Positions 19,879 to 28,523 of a stretch of 64,000 nucleotides of DNA are shown here, in pieces. Positions within the stretch are counted from its first letter, which is position 1. The number at the start of each line of letters is the position of its first letter. Below the pieces are notes generated by a model, which was given only the letters and a program-made list of their open reading frames with translations, was not told the DNA's origin and ran no database searches. Where the stretch lies: the NCBI GenBank assembly GCA_965216025.1, contig CBDCEX010000014.1, forward strand, positions 248,001-312,000, in the 5' to 3' direction. The stretch comes from JADFQT01 sp965216025. GTDB lineage: Bacteria; Chloroflexota; Dehalococcoidia; Lucifugimonadales; UBA3495. The translations under genes and the position numbers were made by a program.

Positions 19879-21129
19879 CTATTCGTAGCGCAGAGCTTCT
19901 ATGGGATGCAGCCGGGAGGCCCGCACGGCCGGGTAGATCCCAAAGAACAGGCCGATGGCCGCGGACACCCCCAGGGCCAGCAGGGCAATGTCCCCGTTGA
20001 AGGCGGTCTGGGCCGGCTGGTTGCCGAACAAGGTCTGCCCGTTGAGCAGCTGGATCAGCAGCAAACCGAGCAGAACGCCCACGCCGCCGCCGCCCAGGCT
20101 GAGCAAGGTTGCCTCGGCAACGAACTGCATCAATATGTCCCGGCGCTTGGCGCCCATGGCTTTGCGAATACCGATCTCTCTGGTGCGTTCGGTTACCGAT
20201 ACCAGCATAATGTTCATGATGCCGATGCCCCCCACCAGCAAGGAAATGCCGGCGATGGCCCCCAGAAATAACACGAAGGTGTTGGTGGTTTCCTCTAGGG
20301 CCTCGATCGTTTCCTGCTGGTTGGTTATGGAAAAGTCGTCCTCGCCGGTAATGCGGTGGCGCTGCCGCAGCACCGTGGCGATCTCCTGAACGGCGCTGTC
20401 CATCTGGTCCGTTCCCGCGATCTGAACGTTGATCGTCTGGACATTGATGCCACCCTGCGCCGTTCTCTGGGAAGACAGCCGGTAGTAGGCCGCGGTTATG
20501 GGCACCAGCACCTGATCATCCAAAAATCCGAAGGAACCACCGGCGCCTTTGCTCTCCAGCAATCCAATCACCTGGAATTGCCGGCCGTTGATCTTTACCG
20601 ATTGCCCCACCGGATCTCGCAGCCCAAACAGCGTTTCCGATACCCGGGAGCCCAGTACCGCCACTTGTGAGTTGGCATCGACGTGCCCCGGGGCGATGAA
20701 CTGGCCGCTGCGAAGCGGAAAGTTGCGGACCGTTTGATATTCCGGGGTCACTCCCACAACACTGGTGGAGGTATTATTCCTGCCCGCCACCACTTGCGCC
20801 CTGGTGGTTAACTCTGGCGCCACCGCCAGAACCGACGGTGCGGTTACCGGGTCCCGGAGAGCGTGGGCGTCCTCCAGGGTAAGGGTCGCCGCGCTACCCA
20901 GGCCGCTGGAGACGCCCACCTGGCTGGACTCACCAGGCCGCACAAACAGCAGATTGGTCCCCAGGGATTCGATGCGGGAGGTGATGGATTGCTGGACGCC
21001 CCGCCCGATGGCCATCAGGGAAATCACCGCCGACACCCCGATAACAATACCGAGGAGGGTAAGTCCGGCCCGGAGTTTGTTGGCGCCCAGAGAGGACAGG
21101 GCCATCCGCAGGGTGACCAGCAGGATCAA
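19879..21129 (-). CDS. MacB/FtsX-type ABC-transporter permease
   Basis: A 416-residue permease with the MacB architecture: an N-terminal membrane segment (LRAGLTLLGIVIGVSAVISLMAI), a periplasmic-type MacB_PCD domain of roughly 200 residues, and three C-terminal membrane segments (the FtsX domain, with GIGIMNIMLVSVTERTREIGIRKAMGAK). Its TTG start overlaps the stop of the ATPase gene by four bases (TTGA, 21126-21129), so the two are co-translated. It probably forms a tripartite-type exporter with the ATPase and membrane-fusion protein encoded upstream. Substrate unknown; candidates in this family are lipoproteins, peptides and macrolide-like compounds. Confidence 0.92.
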   Translation of the reverse strand: MILLVTLRMALSSLGANKLRAGLTLLGIVIGVSAVISLMAIGRGVQQSITSRIESLGTNLLFVRPGESSQVGVSSGLGSAATLTLEDAHALRDPVTAPSVLAVAPELTTRAQVVAGRNNTSTSVVGVTPEYQTVRNFPLRSGQFIAPGHVDANSQVAVLGSRVSETLFGLRDPVGQSVKINGRQFQVIGLLESKGAGGSFGFLDDQVLVPITAAYYRLSSQRTAQGGINVQTINVQIAGTDQMDSAVQEIATVLRQRHRITGEDDFSITNQQETIEALEETTNTFVLFLGAIAGISLLVGGIGIMNIMLVSVTERTREIGIRKAMGAKRRDILMQFVAEATLLSLGGGGVGVLLGLLLIQLLNGQTLFGNQPAQTAFNGDIALLALGVSAAIGLFFGIYPAVRASRLHPIEALRYE

Positions 21130-21887
21130 AACGAAGCCTCCCCCGCTGTCGGCTCCAGCCGGCCCGGTGCGAACTGGGCGGAGAGATAGCCGGAAGTCTT
21201 AACCAAATGGGGGTCTCGCACCTGCTCCTTCCCCACCACCAGGCCGTCCCTCATGGAAATAATCCGGCGGGTGCAGGCCGCCACCTCGGGGTCATGGGTA
21301 ACTATTACCACGGTCAAGCCTTCCTGCTGATGCAATCTTTGCAGAAGGCCCACCACCTCCTCGCTGGAATGACTGTCCAGGTTCCCGGTGGGCTCATCAG
21401 CCAGCATGAGGCTGGGCTGTTTGACCAGGGCTCGGGCTATTCCAACTCGCTGCTGCTCCCCGCCGGAAAGCTCCGCCGGCTTATGCCCCACTCGGCCAGC
21501 CAATCCGACCCGCTCCAGAGCATCGAGACACCGGCGCTTTCGGTCGCGGGCGTTACCGTAGAGCAAGGGCAATTCCACATTGGCCAGGGCGGTAAGACGC
21601 GGCAGCAGATTATAGGTTTGAAACACAAATCCTATCTTCCGGTTGCGTATCTCCGCCAGCCGATCGTCTGCCAGACGGCCCACATCCTCATCCTCCAGCA
21701 GGTATCTGCCCGAGGTAGGCACGTCCAGGCAACCTATGATATTCATGACCGTGGACTTACCGGAGCCGGAGGGTCCGATAATAGAGACCATCTCCCCCCG
21801 TTGGATGGATATGCTGGCGCCCCTAAGGGCCGGCACCTCCAGCTTGCCCATCCGATAGACCTTGCTGACGTTTTCCAGATTGATCAT
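21126..21887 (-). CDS. ABC-transporter ATPase, MacB/LolD type
   Basis: This 253-residue ATPase has Walker A GPSGSGKST (38-46), Q-loop glutamine 90, signature LSGGEQQRV (140-148) and Walker B LMLADE (160-165), followed by a D-loop. All catalytic motifs are intact. It energises the permease encoded immediately downstream (four-base overlap), and the membrane-fusion-protein gene ends 27 bases upstream. The C-terminal extension past about 225 is short and not recognisable. Confidence 0.95.
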   Translation of the reverse strand: MINLENVSKVYRMGKLEVPALRGASISIQRGEMVSIIGPSGSGKSTVMNIIGCLDVPTSGRYLLEDEDVGRLADDRLAEIRNRKIGFVFQTYNLLPRLTALANVELPLLYGNARDRKRRCLDALERVGLAGRVGHKPAELSGGEQQRVGIARALVKQPSLMLADEPTGNLDSHSSEEVVGLLQRLHQQEGLTVVIVTHDPEVAACTRRIISMRDGLVVGKEQVRDPHLVKTSGYLSAQFAPGRLEPTAGEASF

Positions 21888-21914
21888 CTCTGTACACCCG
21901 CTGGCCCCACCCGC

Positions 21915-24023
21915 TCAGCGGCCACCCCCCCGGCTTCCGCCCGACGACCTACCACTACCCCCGCTCTGGGAGCCTCGGAATTGGCCCCGGAGCTGGCGGT
22001 AGCTGAACTGGCTGGTGTTCGTGCTGGCGGTTTGCACCACAACCTGATCACCTTCCTCCAGTCCCTCTCGAATGGCCACCCAATAGCCGTCGGTATCACC
22101 CAGGGTTACGCTGCGCTCTTCGAAGCCGAGGGGAGTTTTAACCTTCACCATGGGTTCGTCAAAGCTTCCCTGAAGAGCCTGCTGAGGCACCCGAAGCACG
22201 TCCCTTTCTTCCCGCAGCACTATGTTCGCCACGGCGCTGAGTCCCTCCCTGGGTTCCATCCGACGGGGGAGTTCCAGGCTGATACGTATGGGATAGCTGA
22301 CCACCCCCTGCTGGCTGAGGGCCGCCGGTGCGATTTCGGTTAGGGTTCCCTCCAGCCGCCTACCGGGCAAGGCGTCGAGGGTTACCTCTGCCCTTACCCC
22401 TTCCCTTAATGAGAGCACGTCTACTTCATCCACTATCCCATCCACCTCAACGATGGCGGGGTTGGAAAGCACCAGAATCTCCGCTCTGGCTCCAACCTGG
22501 TCACCCGGCTCGACATTCACCAGCGACACGATGCCGGCAAAAGGCGCCCGCAGCGTGGAATCCGCCAGCCTGCCGGCGGCGTCCTCCAACGCCTGGCGTG
22601 CGGTGGCAACCTCCGCTGCGAACAGGGCCACTTCCAACGGGTCCGGCCCCGCCAGCAGCTCTGCCAGGTCTTCCTCGGCTTCCGCTAGGGCGGCCTGAGC
22701 CACCGTCAGCTGGCTCTCTCTTAAAACAACTTCCAATGAATCGGCGCCCAGCAGGAGCTCCGTCAGGTCCTCCTCAGCCTGATCCGCTGCGGCTTGAGCC
22801 AAGGCTACCTGGGCCTGCAACAAGGAGCTCTCCAGGGGATCTACTTCTAACTGTTGACTGGAGAGAGATTTTTCCACCACCGAAAGATCGGCCCGGGCCA
22901 GCTGCACCGCCGCCGCCAACTCCTGCCGTTCCAGGGGGTCCGGTCCCGGCTCCAAGCCTTCCAGCTCATCTTTGGCGGAATTCAGGCTGGCCTTGGCCAG
23001 CGTCATATCGGCATCTAGCTGCTCTGCTGCCGCTACCTTTTCTTGTGCCATATCGTAGGACTCTTGGACCAGCTTCAGAAGCTCCTTCTGCCCTCTGATA
23101 TGACTCTGCAAACCACCGGTTTCCGCTTCGGCCTCCAGCAGATCTGCTAGCTTGCGCTGGGCCTTCTCCAGGCTTTCCAGCGCCTCGTCCTTTTCACTAC
23201 GATATTGATTCAACAGCGAGTTGCGATCTTCGTAGACCCTCAGTGCGGTGCCCGCCTCCTCAAGGGCTACTTCCCAGTCAGCTCTGGATTGAATCGCCTC
23301 GGCCAGCAGCTGGGCATGGCGAACCTCAAAATCGGCCAACTCCCGCTGGGCGTTCTCCAGCTCCGCTTTCGCCGCGGCCTTGAGCTGCACCGCCTCGGCG
23401 TATCTCAACCTGTTATCCGGGCTGAGCTCGGCCAGGCTATCCTTGGCGTCCCTCAGAGTTACCCGGGCCGCCGCCAGGAGCTCCTCCTGGGCCTGGATTT
23501 GCTCCGCAGTATGAGGCACCTGAGCATCCTCCAAAGCCTCCTGAGCTTCCTGGACCTGAAAATCGGCGTTCGCCACGGCCTCTCGTAACTGGGCCAGCTC
23601 CAGAGGGGTATGCCCCTGCCGGGTTTCCTTCAGCAACTCCTCGGCCGCCTGCAGGTCAAGCCTTACTTGCGCCACCTCTCGGTGCAGGGATGAAACCGTC
23701 AATGGGTCCAGCTTGGCCAGCACCTCTCCCTGAGGAACCCGCTGCCCCTCTTCCACCAAAAGCTCGCTTACGATCCCTTCAGTCCCAAAGCTCAGGGCTT
23801 CCTTTTCCGGGAAGACCAGGCTCCCATTGGTTGAAACTTGATCGACCAGGTCGCCAAAAGCGACCTTAAACAGCTGCTGATTCTCCTTAAGAGACCCAGC
23901 GTCGGCGCTGGTTGACCTGGCGTAGGCGGTGTAGGCCGCGCCGCCGGCCACCAGCAGGACAACGACCAGCAGGCCCACTTGCCAGATTTTCAGACTCCTG
24001 ATGCGGTTCAGGGATATTGCCAT
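21915..24023 (-). CDS. Membrane-fusion (HlyD/MacA-type) protein with very long coiled coil
   Basis: This 702-residue periplasmic adaptor has an N-terminal membrane anchor (VGLLVVVLLVAGGAAYTAYA, about 16-35). A lipoyl/barrel-sandwich half (GIVSELLVEEGQRVPQGEVLAKLD, about 83-106) follows, then about 380 residues of alpha-helical coiled coil. The second lipoyl half (APFAGIVSLVNVEPGDQVGA) and beta-barrel domains come after that. The helical hairpin contains imperfect repeats such as AEEDLAELLAGPDPLEVAL. MacA-type adaptors are usually near 370-400 residues, so this hairpin is much longer than normal. The end is Gly/Ser-rich. It is first in the operon, ahead of the ATPase and permease genes. Confidence 0.9.
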   Translation of the reverse strand: MAISLNRIRSLKIWQVGLLVVVLLVAGGAAYTAYARSTSADAGSLKENQQLFKVAFGDLVDQVSTNGSLVFPEKEALSFGTEGIVSELLVEEGQRVPQGEVLAKLDPLTVSSLHREVAQVRLDLQAAEELLKETRQGHTPLELAQLREAVANADFQVQEAQEALEDAQVPHTAEQIQAQEELLAAARVTLRDAKDSLAELSPDNRLRYAEAVQLKAAAKAELENAQRELADFEVRHAQLLAEAIQSRADWEVALEEAGTALRVYEDRNSLLNQYRSEKDEALESLEKAQRKLADLLEAEAETGGLQSHIRGQKELLKLVQESYDMAQEKVAAAEQLDADMTLAKASLNSAKDELEGLEPGPDPLERQELAAAVQLARADLSVVEKSLSSQQLEVDPLESSLLQAQVALAQAAADQAEEDLTELLLGADSLEVVLRESQLTVAQAALAEAEEDLAELLAGPDPLEVALFAAEVATARQALEDAAGRLADSTLRAPFAGIVSLVNVEPGDQVGARAEILVLSNPAIVEVDGIVDEVDVLSLREGVRAEVTLDALPGRRLEGTLTEIAPAALSQQGVVSYPIRISLELPRRMEPREGLSAVANIVLREERDVLRVPQQALQGSFDEPMVKVKTPLGFEERSVTLGDTDGYWVAIREGLEEGDQVVVQTASTNTSQFSYRQLRGQFRGSQSGGSGRSSGGSRGGGR

Positions 24024-25829
24024 GGCTCCAACCTCTTCTCTGCCACTTCTCAGGATCCTGTCCTAGCCCCGGAATTCAAACTGGAATTCAAAGGGAATAA
24101 CGGCATTTTAATTGGTCAAGATTAACATATAACTCGGATTGGAAGGTTATAACAGAATTTTATAAAGAAAGTGTGAAGATTGCATATAGCTGCCTGGCTG
24201 ATTTAGGACAATTATGCTCAACACGATGGCAATTGCCTGCGAAGGCCTCGATCATCGGCGTCGCCGGGTATCCATGAACCTCGCTGCTGTTAGCGGATTG
24301 CGTTCAGCGGCCGGTGGTGTCCTGTCTTCGAGGTCAGGGGATTCGCCGGCCGCTCGCGGCCTGAATCCTCGGCATTTTGGAGTGTCTCGATAACTTGGAG
24401 CAGAGGATGCCAAACAACTGGGATTCTAAGGTATCACCAAGGTGGGGCCCCATACCCAACTCCTGAACTTTTTTTTGGCACCCTCTGTAGACTTCTCCAG
24501 CACAAGAGTCACACTTCCGCACTGATGTGCTGACTTACTGGGACTTTTTAGCTAGCACATCCTCGCCAGAACTGTGCGTTTTCTAAATTTTCAAACTGAA
24601 CTTTTTTTCAGGAAATCCTGGAGTTTCCGGAGGGTGGCGTAGCTGTGACTGGTGGGAAGTCCGGACTCGACGGCTAGCCGACCAACAGCCGGCGGCAGGA
24701 CTCGGAGAGGGCGGGCATGCCGGCGCGCAGGTATAGATGGTCCGCTTCCGAGAGCCCTCACGCGCGCTGACCTTACTCCCAGCATCATCAACTTCCCACA
24801 CCCTTTTCATTCTTCTGCCCAGTATGTCGGGCTGGCCTGGGTCATGGTACTTTTCGGCCGGGGTGACCTTCCTTGCCTTGGTAGTTGCCAGCCTGGAGTC
24901 CTCATGCAGCCGTTCCCTATTAAAAACCGGTCCTTAATTTAATGGCTAGTTATTCGGCCAAACAGAAACGGGGTAGCTATCCGCTTGGCAACCCCGTTTT
25001 TTAGGTGCTATAAAATTCAGCCTAATTGGGCCGCTAGAGGAATCTCGATTGGAATCCTAGCTACGTCATTTTGGCACATATGTCCCGATGTTAGTGCAAT
25101 GGTAGGTAGCATTATTCGCATACCGTTCAGCCTAGACCTCGCTGCCGATTAACTTCCTTCCTCTCCTCCCCTCATTCTTCCTCCAGAATCAACGCAGCCA
25201 GCGCAGTCTGCGTTTGGACTCTTGAGAACCCAAAAGCCAGTCCGATAGTCGGATAGAAATCAAATTTGGATATAAAATCGGACTTGAATCGGACTGGCCC
25301 AGACCCTCAATATTGTTCAGCCCCAAAACCCGATCTCCTGATCCCTAATATTGTCCCAACATAAACCGCTGAATTTTATGCGCTGGGGTTTTGCGGGTTG
25401 ACCCGAAGAGTGAAGCCTCAGCCTCCCCAAGGGCCGTTAGTTCCTAGAGGACCGCTTTGGCGGGCGCCAGAAACGGTGTGGCAAGTAGGATGGCCACCTT
25501 ATTTTTGATCCCGCGTTAACGCCTCAAGGTTGCGGTTAGGTGCTTGAAGTTGGCTGATGGTTCTGGCGGGAGCCAATCCGTGGCCCTCCTGGATGCCACG
25601 GGTAGCATGGTTGCCTATGAACATAATCCTGCGAATTCAAGTTGTCCGTCGTCGTTGATGACGGATTTTTCAGCATGGTACGAGCTCAATACGAGCTAGC
25701 CAAGGCTACGACTTTGGTTCAATCGCCACCGGCAAGAACTTTTCAGACGCCGGTTCCCTTACTGGGACGGTAGAAATGTCTGACTGGCCAAAACAGCCCG
25801 CTTCCGAAACCAAGGTTTCGCCCTACCTA
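24024..25829. other. Long gene-poor region upstream of the MacA/MacB operon
   Basis: About 1.8 kb in which I recognise no gene. An AT-rich stretch at about 24100-24200 lies upstream of the minus-strand operon and probably contains its promoter, although no -35/-10 pair is clear. Around 25190-25330 there is repeated GTCCGAT/CGGACT sequence with no known function. A strong hairpin is annotated separately at 24966. The region may be recombined or decayed sequence associated with the IS elements to its right. Confidence 0.5.
24966..25002 (+). terminator. Intrinsic terminator-like hairpin
   Basis: AAACGGGGT and ACCCCGTTT form a 9-base stem around a 15-base loop, followed by a T-run (TTTTTT). This is the classical form of a rho-independent terminator for rightward transcription. 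No gene upstream on the plus strand was recognised, so it may be left over from a lost gene or end a small RNA. Confidence 0.6.
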
Positions 25830-26920
25830 AACCAAAGCCAAGGTGGGAACTACATTTTGCAGCGATGGCAAAGGTAGGGAAGGTGTAAAAATCAATGCAT
25901 CGGCTCGAGCTTGTAACAGGGTTCGGCAGCGATGTTTCACTTCATCCTTACGGTGAGCTAGTCCGCCGAAGAATGCATTCATCTTCTCTTGGACTTGGGC
26001 TTTTGTTCCCAGGCATTCGTTGGCCGTGACCTCTTCCCTGGCCCAGTCCCAGACGGCTTCGTCGGCATTGAAGTCTGGGCTGTTGGCCGGTAAGGCCACC
26101 AGCCTCAGCTGCAAGTCAGGGGTGGTCAAATAGCTGCGAATCGCTTCTCCTCGGTGGGCTGGCCCATTGTCCCAAATCACTACCAGAGGTCCAGGATGTT
26201 TTTCTCTTAGCTGCCGTAAAAAGGCGGTGGAGGTCTCGGCATTGCTGTTGCCGGCTATTTCCATGGCTTCCACCTCCCCAGCCTCCAAGCAAACTCCCGA
26301 GTAGTAGCAGGCCTTCTCTCCCCACCGGGGACTGGTAGAGTCCACCAGCGCCGGCTCTCCCTTGAGCACCCATTTCCCCCTCAGATCGGCATCGGCCCGA
26401 AAGTGGGCTTCGTCTACGAAGAAGATTTTGGCCCCACTCTCTTGGGCCTCCTCTCGGATTTGGCTGTACTGGAGGACGAAGGCTTTCCGCGCTTCATCCT
26501 TGGCTTTCAGGAGGCGTTTCTTGGGTCGCTTCAGCACGAAGCCCAACCGATGGAGGTAGTTCAAGCAACTGCTTCGACTCAGCCCCAGGTCAAAGCTCTG
26601 CTTGAGAAATTGCCTCACTACTTTCCAATTCCAGTTGGACAATTCAACTCCCGCCTCTCCAGGCGGATTTTGCACCGCAGACTTCAGTTGGTTCTGTTGA
26701 CCCCAGTTCAAGACGGGGGGGAACCCCCAGTCTGTTCAAAGACCAAACCTTGGGCCCCGCCTCGGCGAAAGTTGGCCAGCCAGTTTCCAATGGTATGAGG
26801 CTCTCTGTCCAAAGCCTCAGCCACCTGGATAGCCGACCACCCTTGGGCCAACAACCATAGCCCGTGCCATCGCTCTCGCTCGAGGTGTTGGCGCTCGATA
26901 CATCCTTTCCCGTAAGTCAC
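25827..26920 (-). pseudogene. IS630-A transposase, split in a poly-C tract
   Basis: This is an IS630-family DDE transposase in two overlapping frames, about 26920-26708 and 26711-25827. The N-terminal part is a helix-turn-helix (WSAIQVAEALDREPHTIGNWLANFR); the C-terminal part is the catalytic domain (KIFFVDEAHFRAD, VIWDNGPAHRG, NADEAVWDWAREE). The break is a run of seven C after GGTT, where the intact copy at 42689-43918 has nine C after GGT. The stop codon TAG at 25829-25827 is formed by the flanking TA plus the next host base. Possibly a programmed shift, possibly dead. Confidence 0.85.
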
Positions 26921-27056
26921 CTACATTGAGTTGCCACTCTTCCATGAGTTGCACTATTTCCTTCATCCCTTCCACCACCGCCACTCGACTTCTTTTACAG
27001 AATATCGCAACTCCTCTTCGGGTTCGCTTTATGTAGGTTTCACCTTAGCTTTGGTT
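25830..27056 (-). mobile_element. IS630-A copy 1
   Basis: A complete 1227-bp IS630-type element flanked by TA dinucleotides (25828-25829 and 27057-27058). Its ends read AACCAAAGCTAAGGTG at the transposase-start side and AACCAAAGCCAAGGTG at the other, both on the strand reading inward. The transposase is on the minus strand and split by a frameshift in a poly-C tract. Two other full-length copies are at 35542-38233 and 42689-43918. Confidence 0.92.
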
Positions 27057-27272
27057 TAGGTGCCTACTATTTGAATATAACGTACCTTATACGTCATCAG
27101 CTGATACGATCTTATCGATCCTATTTTTGTTAATCGGCCGCAGAATCGATATCATTCACTCATGGACACAAGGGATTTGATTGAAAGCCAGGAAGAAGGG
27201 AAAGGAAAAACCAATGAACGAGACTAAAAGGCGCACTCGCCCCTGTACCCTCCGAGCGGCCGGAGGTGGTCA
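27057..27272. other. Spacer between IS630-A copy 1 and the recombinase
   Basis: About 215 AT-rich bases with no gene visible. The upstream region of the recombinase contains a GAGCGGCCGGAGG sequence just ahead of its start. Confidence 0.5.
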
Positions 27273-28298
27273 GTGACATCCCAAAACTCGGCTTCCTCTG
27301 GACCCTTTCGCGTCCTTCTGTACTCCCGGGTTAGCAGTCCCAGACAGGCCGCCCACGGCCATTCCATCGAGGCTCAGCCAGAAGAATTGACGACCTGGAC
27401 CAAGACCTTGGGCTGGTGCGTGGTAGGCCAGATCTCCGATGCTGGGCGAAGCGGCCGGACCGCCGACCGAGAAGGGTTTGCTACCTTGATGGGCTTGGCA
27501 AGGGAGCTGCACCCCGACGCTGTGGTCGTTACTCGCCTGTCTCGCTTCATGCGAAACGCCAGGTTGACCCTCAATGCAGTGCATGAACTGCGGGAGATGG
27601 GAGTTGCCTTGATCTGCAAAGATGAGCCTATTGACACTAGACAGCGAGGCGTTGCGGATCTAGTGTTGGCCATTCTTTCCACCATGGCCGAATGGGAATC
27701 CGACAAATTATCCGAATATTCTAAGGAGACCCGCCAGAGATTCATCGCCCAGGGTCGGTGGCCTGGCGGCAAGCCTCCCTACGGCTGTCGCCTGGACAAG
27801 GCTACCGGGGAGTTGGTGATTGTCGAGGATGAGGCAGAGGTTGTCCGCCTCATATACGATCTTTACACTCGCGGTGGCATCGGGCTCGGGTCTATCGTCA
27901 AAGAACTGGCCGCCCGGGCTATCCGCAGTCCTACAGGCAAATCAATTTGGGGCAATAGCGTGGTTTCCGGTGTCCTAAAGAACTCAGTCTACGCCGGGCA
28001 GCACAAGTTGGGCATGACAGCGCCTCCCATCATTTCCCAGGCTATTTTCGAGCGGGCTCAGTCGCTCCGTTCTACTAATAAAACGATACACCCACCTCGA
28101 GTGGACCCGTGGCCGCTCCAAAATCGGCTCCGATCAGGCGCGATGCAGCGTGGGATAGAGGGGTGCGCTCGCTTGCCTCCCAGGTTTTGCCTCCATCCGA
28201 ACTATTCAGAGCACAAACCCCGTCATGGGAACCAATATATAACCTGTGATTTTGGCTCTCGACTCCTGGCATGGAACTCCCTCCTTATTCGCGGATAA
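27273..28298 (+). CDS. Large serine recombinase, probably truncated
   Basis: This 341-residue site-specific recombinase has an N-terminal resolvase domain (LLYSRVSSPRQAAHG with the serine nucleophile in RVS; later DAGRSGRTADREGF and RLSRFMRNA). It then has the recombinase domain (PPYGCRLDKATGELVIVEDEAEVVRLIYDLY, about residues 165-260). Members of this family normally continue with a zinc ribbon and coiled coil to 450-550 residues. Here, after DPWPLQNRLR, the sequence no longer matches a zinc ribbon, although HGNQYITCDF suggests a decayed one in frame. It may be unable to bind its att site. IS elements flank it on both sides. Probably a remnant of a phage or integrative element. Confidence 0.75.
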   Translation: MTSQNSASSGPFRVLLYSRVSSPRQAAHGHSIEAQPEELTTWTKTLGWCVVGQISDAGRSGRTADREGFATLMGLARELHPDAVVVTRLSRFMRNARLTLNAVHELREMGVALICKDEPIDTRQRGVADLVLAILSTMAEWESDKLSEYSKETRQRFIAQGRWPGGKPPYGCRLDKATGELVIVEDEAEVVRLIYDLYTRGGIGLGSIVKELAARAIRSPTGKSIWGNSVVSGVLKNSVYAGQHKLGMTAPPIISQAIFERAQSLRSTNKTIHPPRVDPWPLQNRLRSGAMQRGIEGCARLPPRFCLHPNYSEHKPRHGNQYITCDFGSRLLAWNSLLIRG

Positions 28299-28523
28299 CC
28301 CCTCAAGACGGTGGCCATAGCCCACCTCTTGGCTGGGACCTGCTGGGCCAATTGGAGTGGTTGGGTACACCCATGATATAAAAGGGGGCTCCGTCCTTCA
28401 ACCCGGAGGAAGGCACATACTTTGGGATTGGCCCTGGAAGCTTTGCTGGGTCCAGGCCCCAGGCTCATTTTCGGCCAGCTTTTGATTAGGGGAAATCAAC
28501 CTCCAGGTTTAACAGTGCTTATT
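28299..28523. other. Spacer between recombinase and IS66
   Basis: Probable remainder of the recombinase gene in another frame, with no separate gene recognised. The 8 bases at 28516-28523 (TGCTTATT) are the left copy of the IS66 target duplication. Confidence 0.45.

Noticed and set aside
21207..22343. A 378-codon plus-strand frame opposite the ATPase gene and the end of the membrane-fusion-protein gene
   Set aside because: The minus strand carries intact Walker A/B and signature motifs; the plus frame has no family features.
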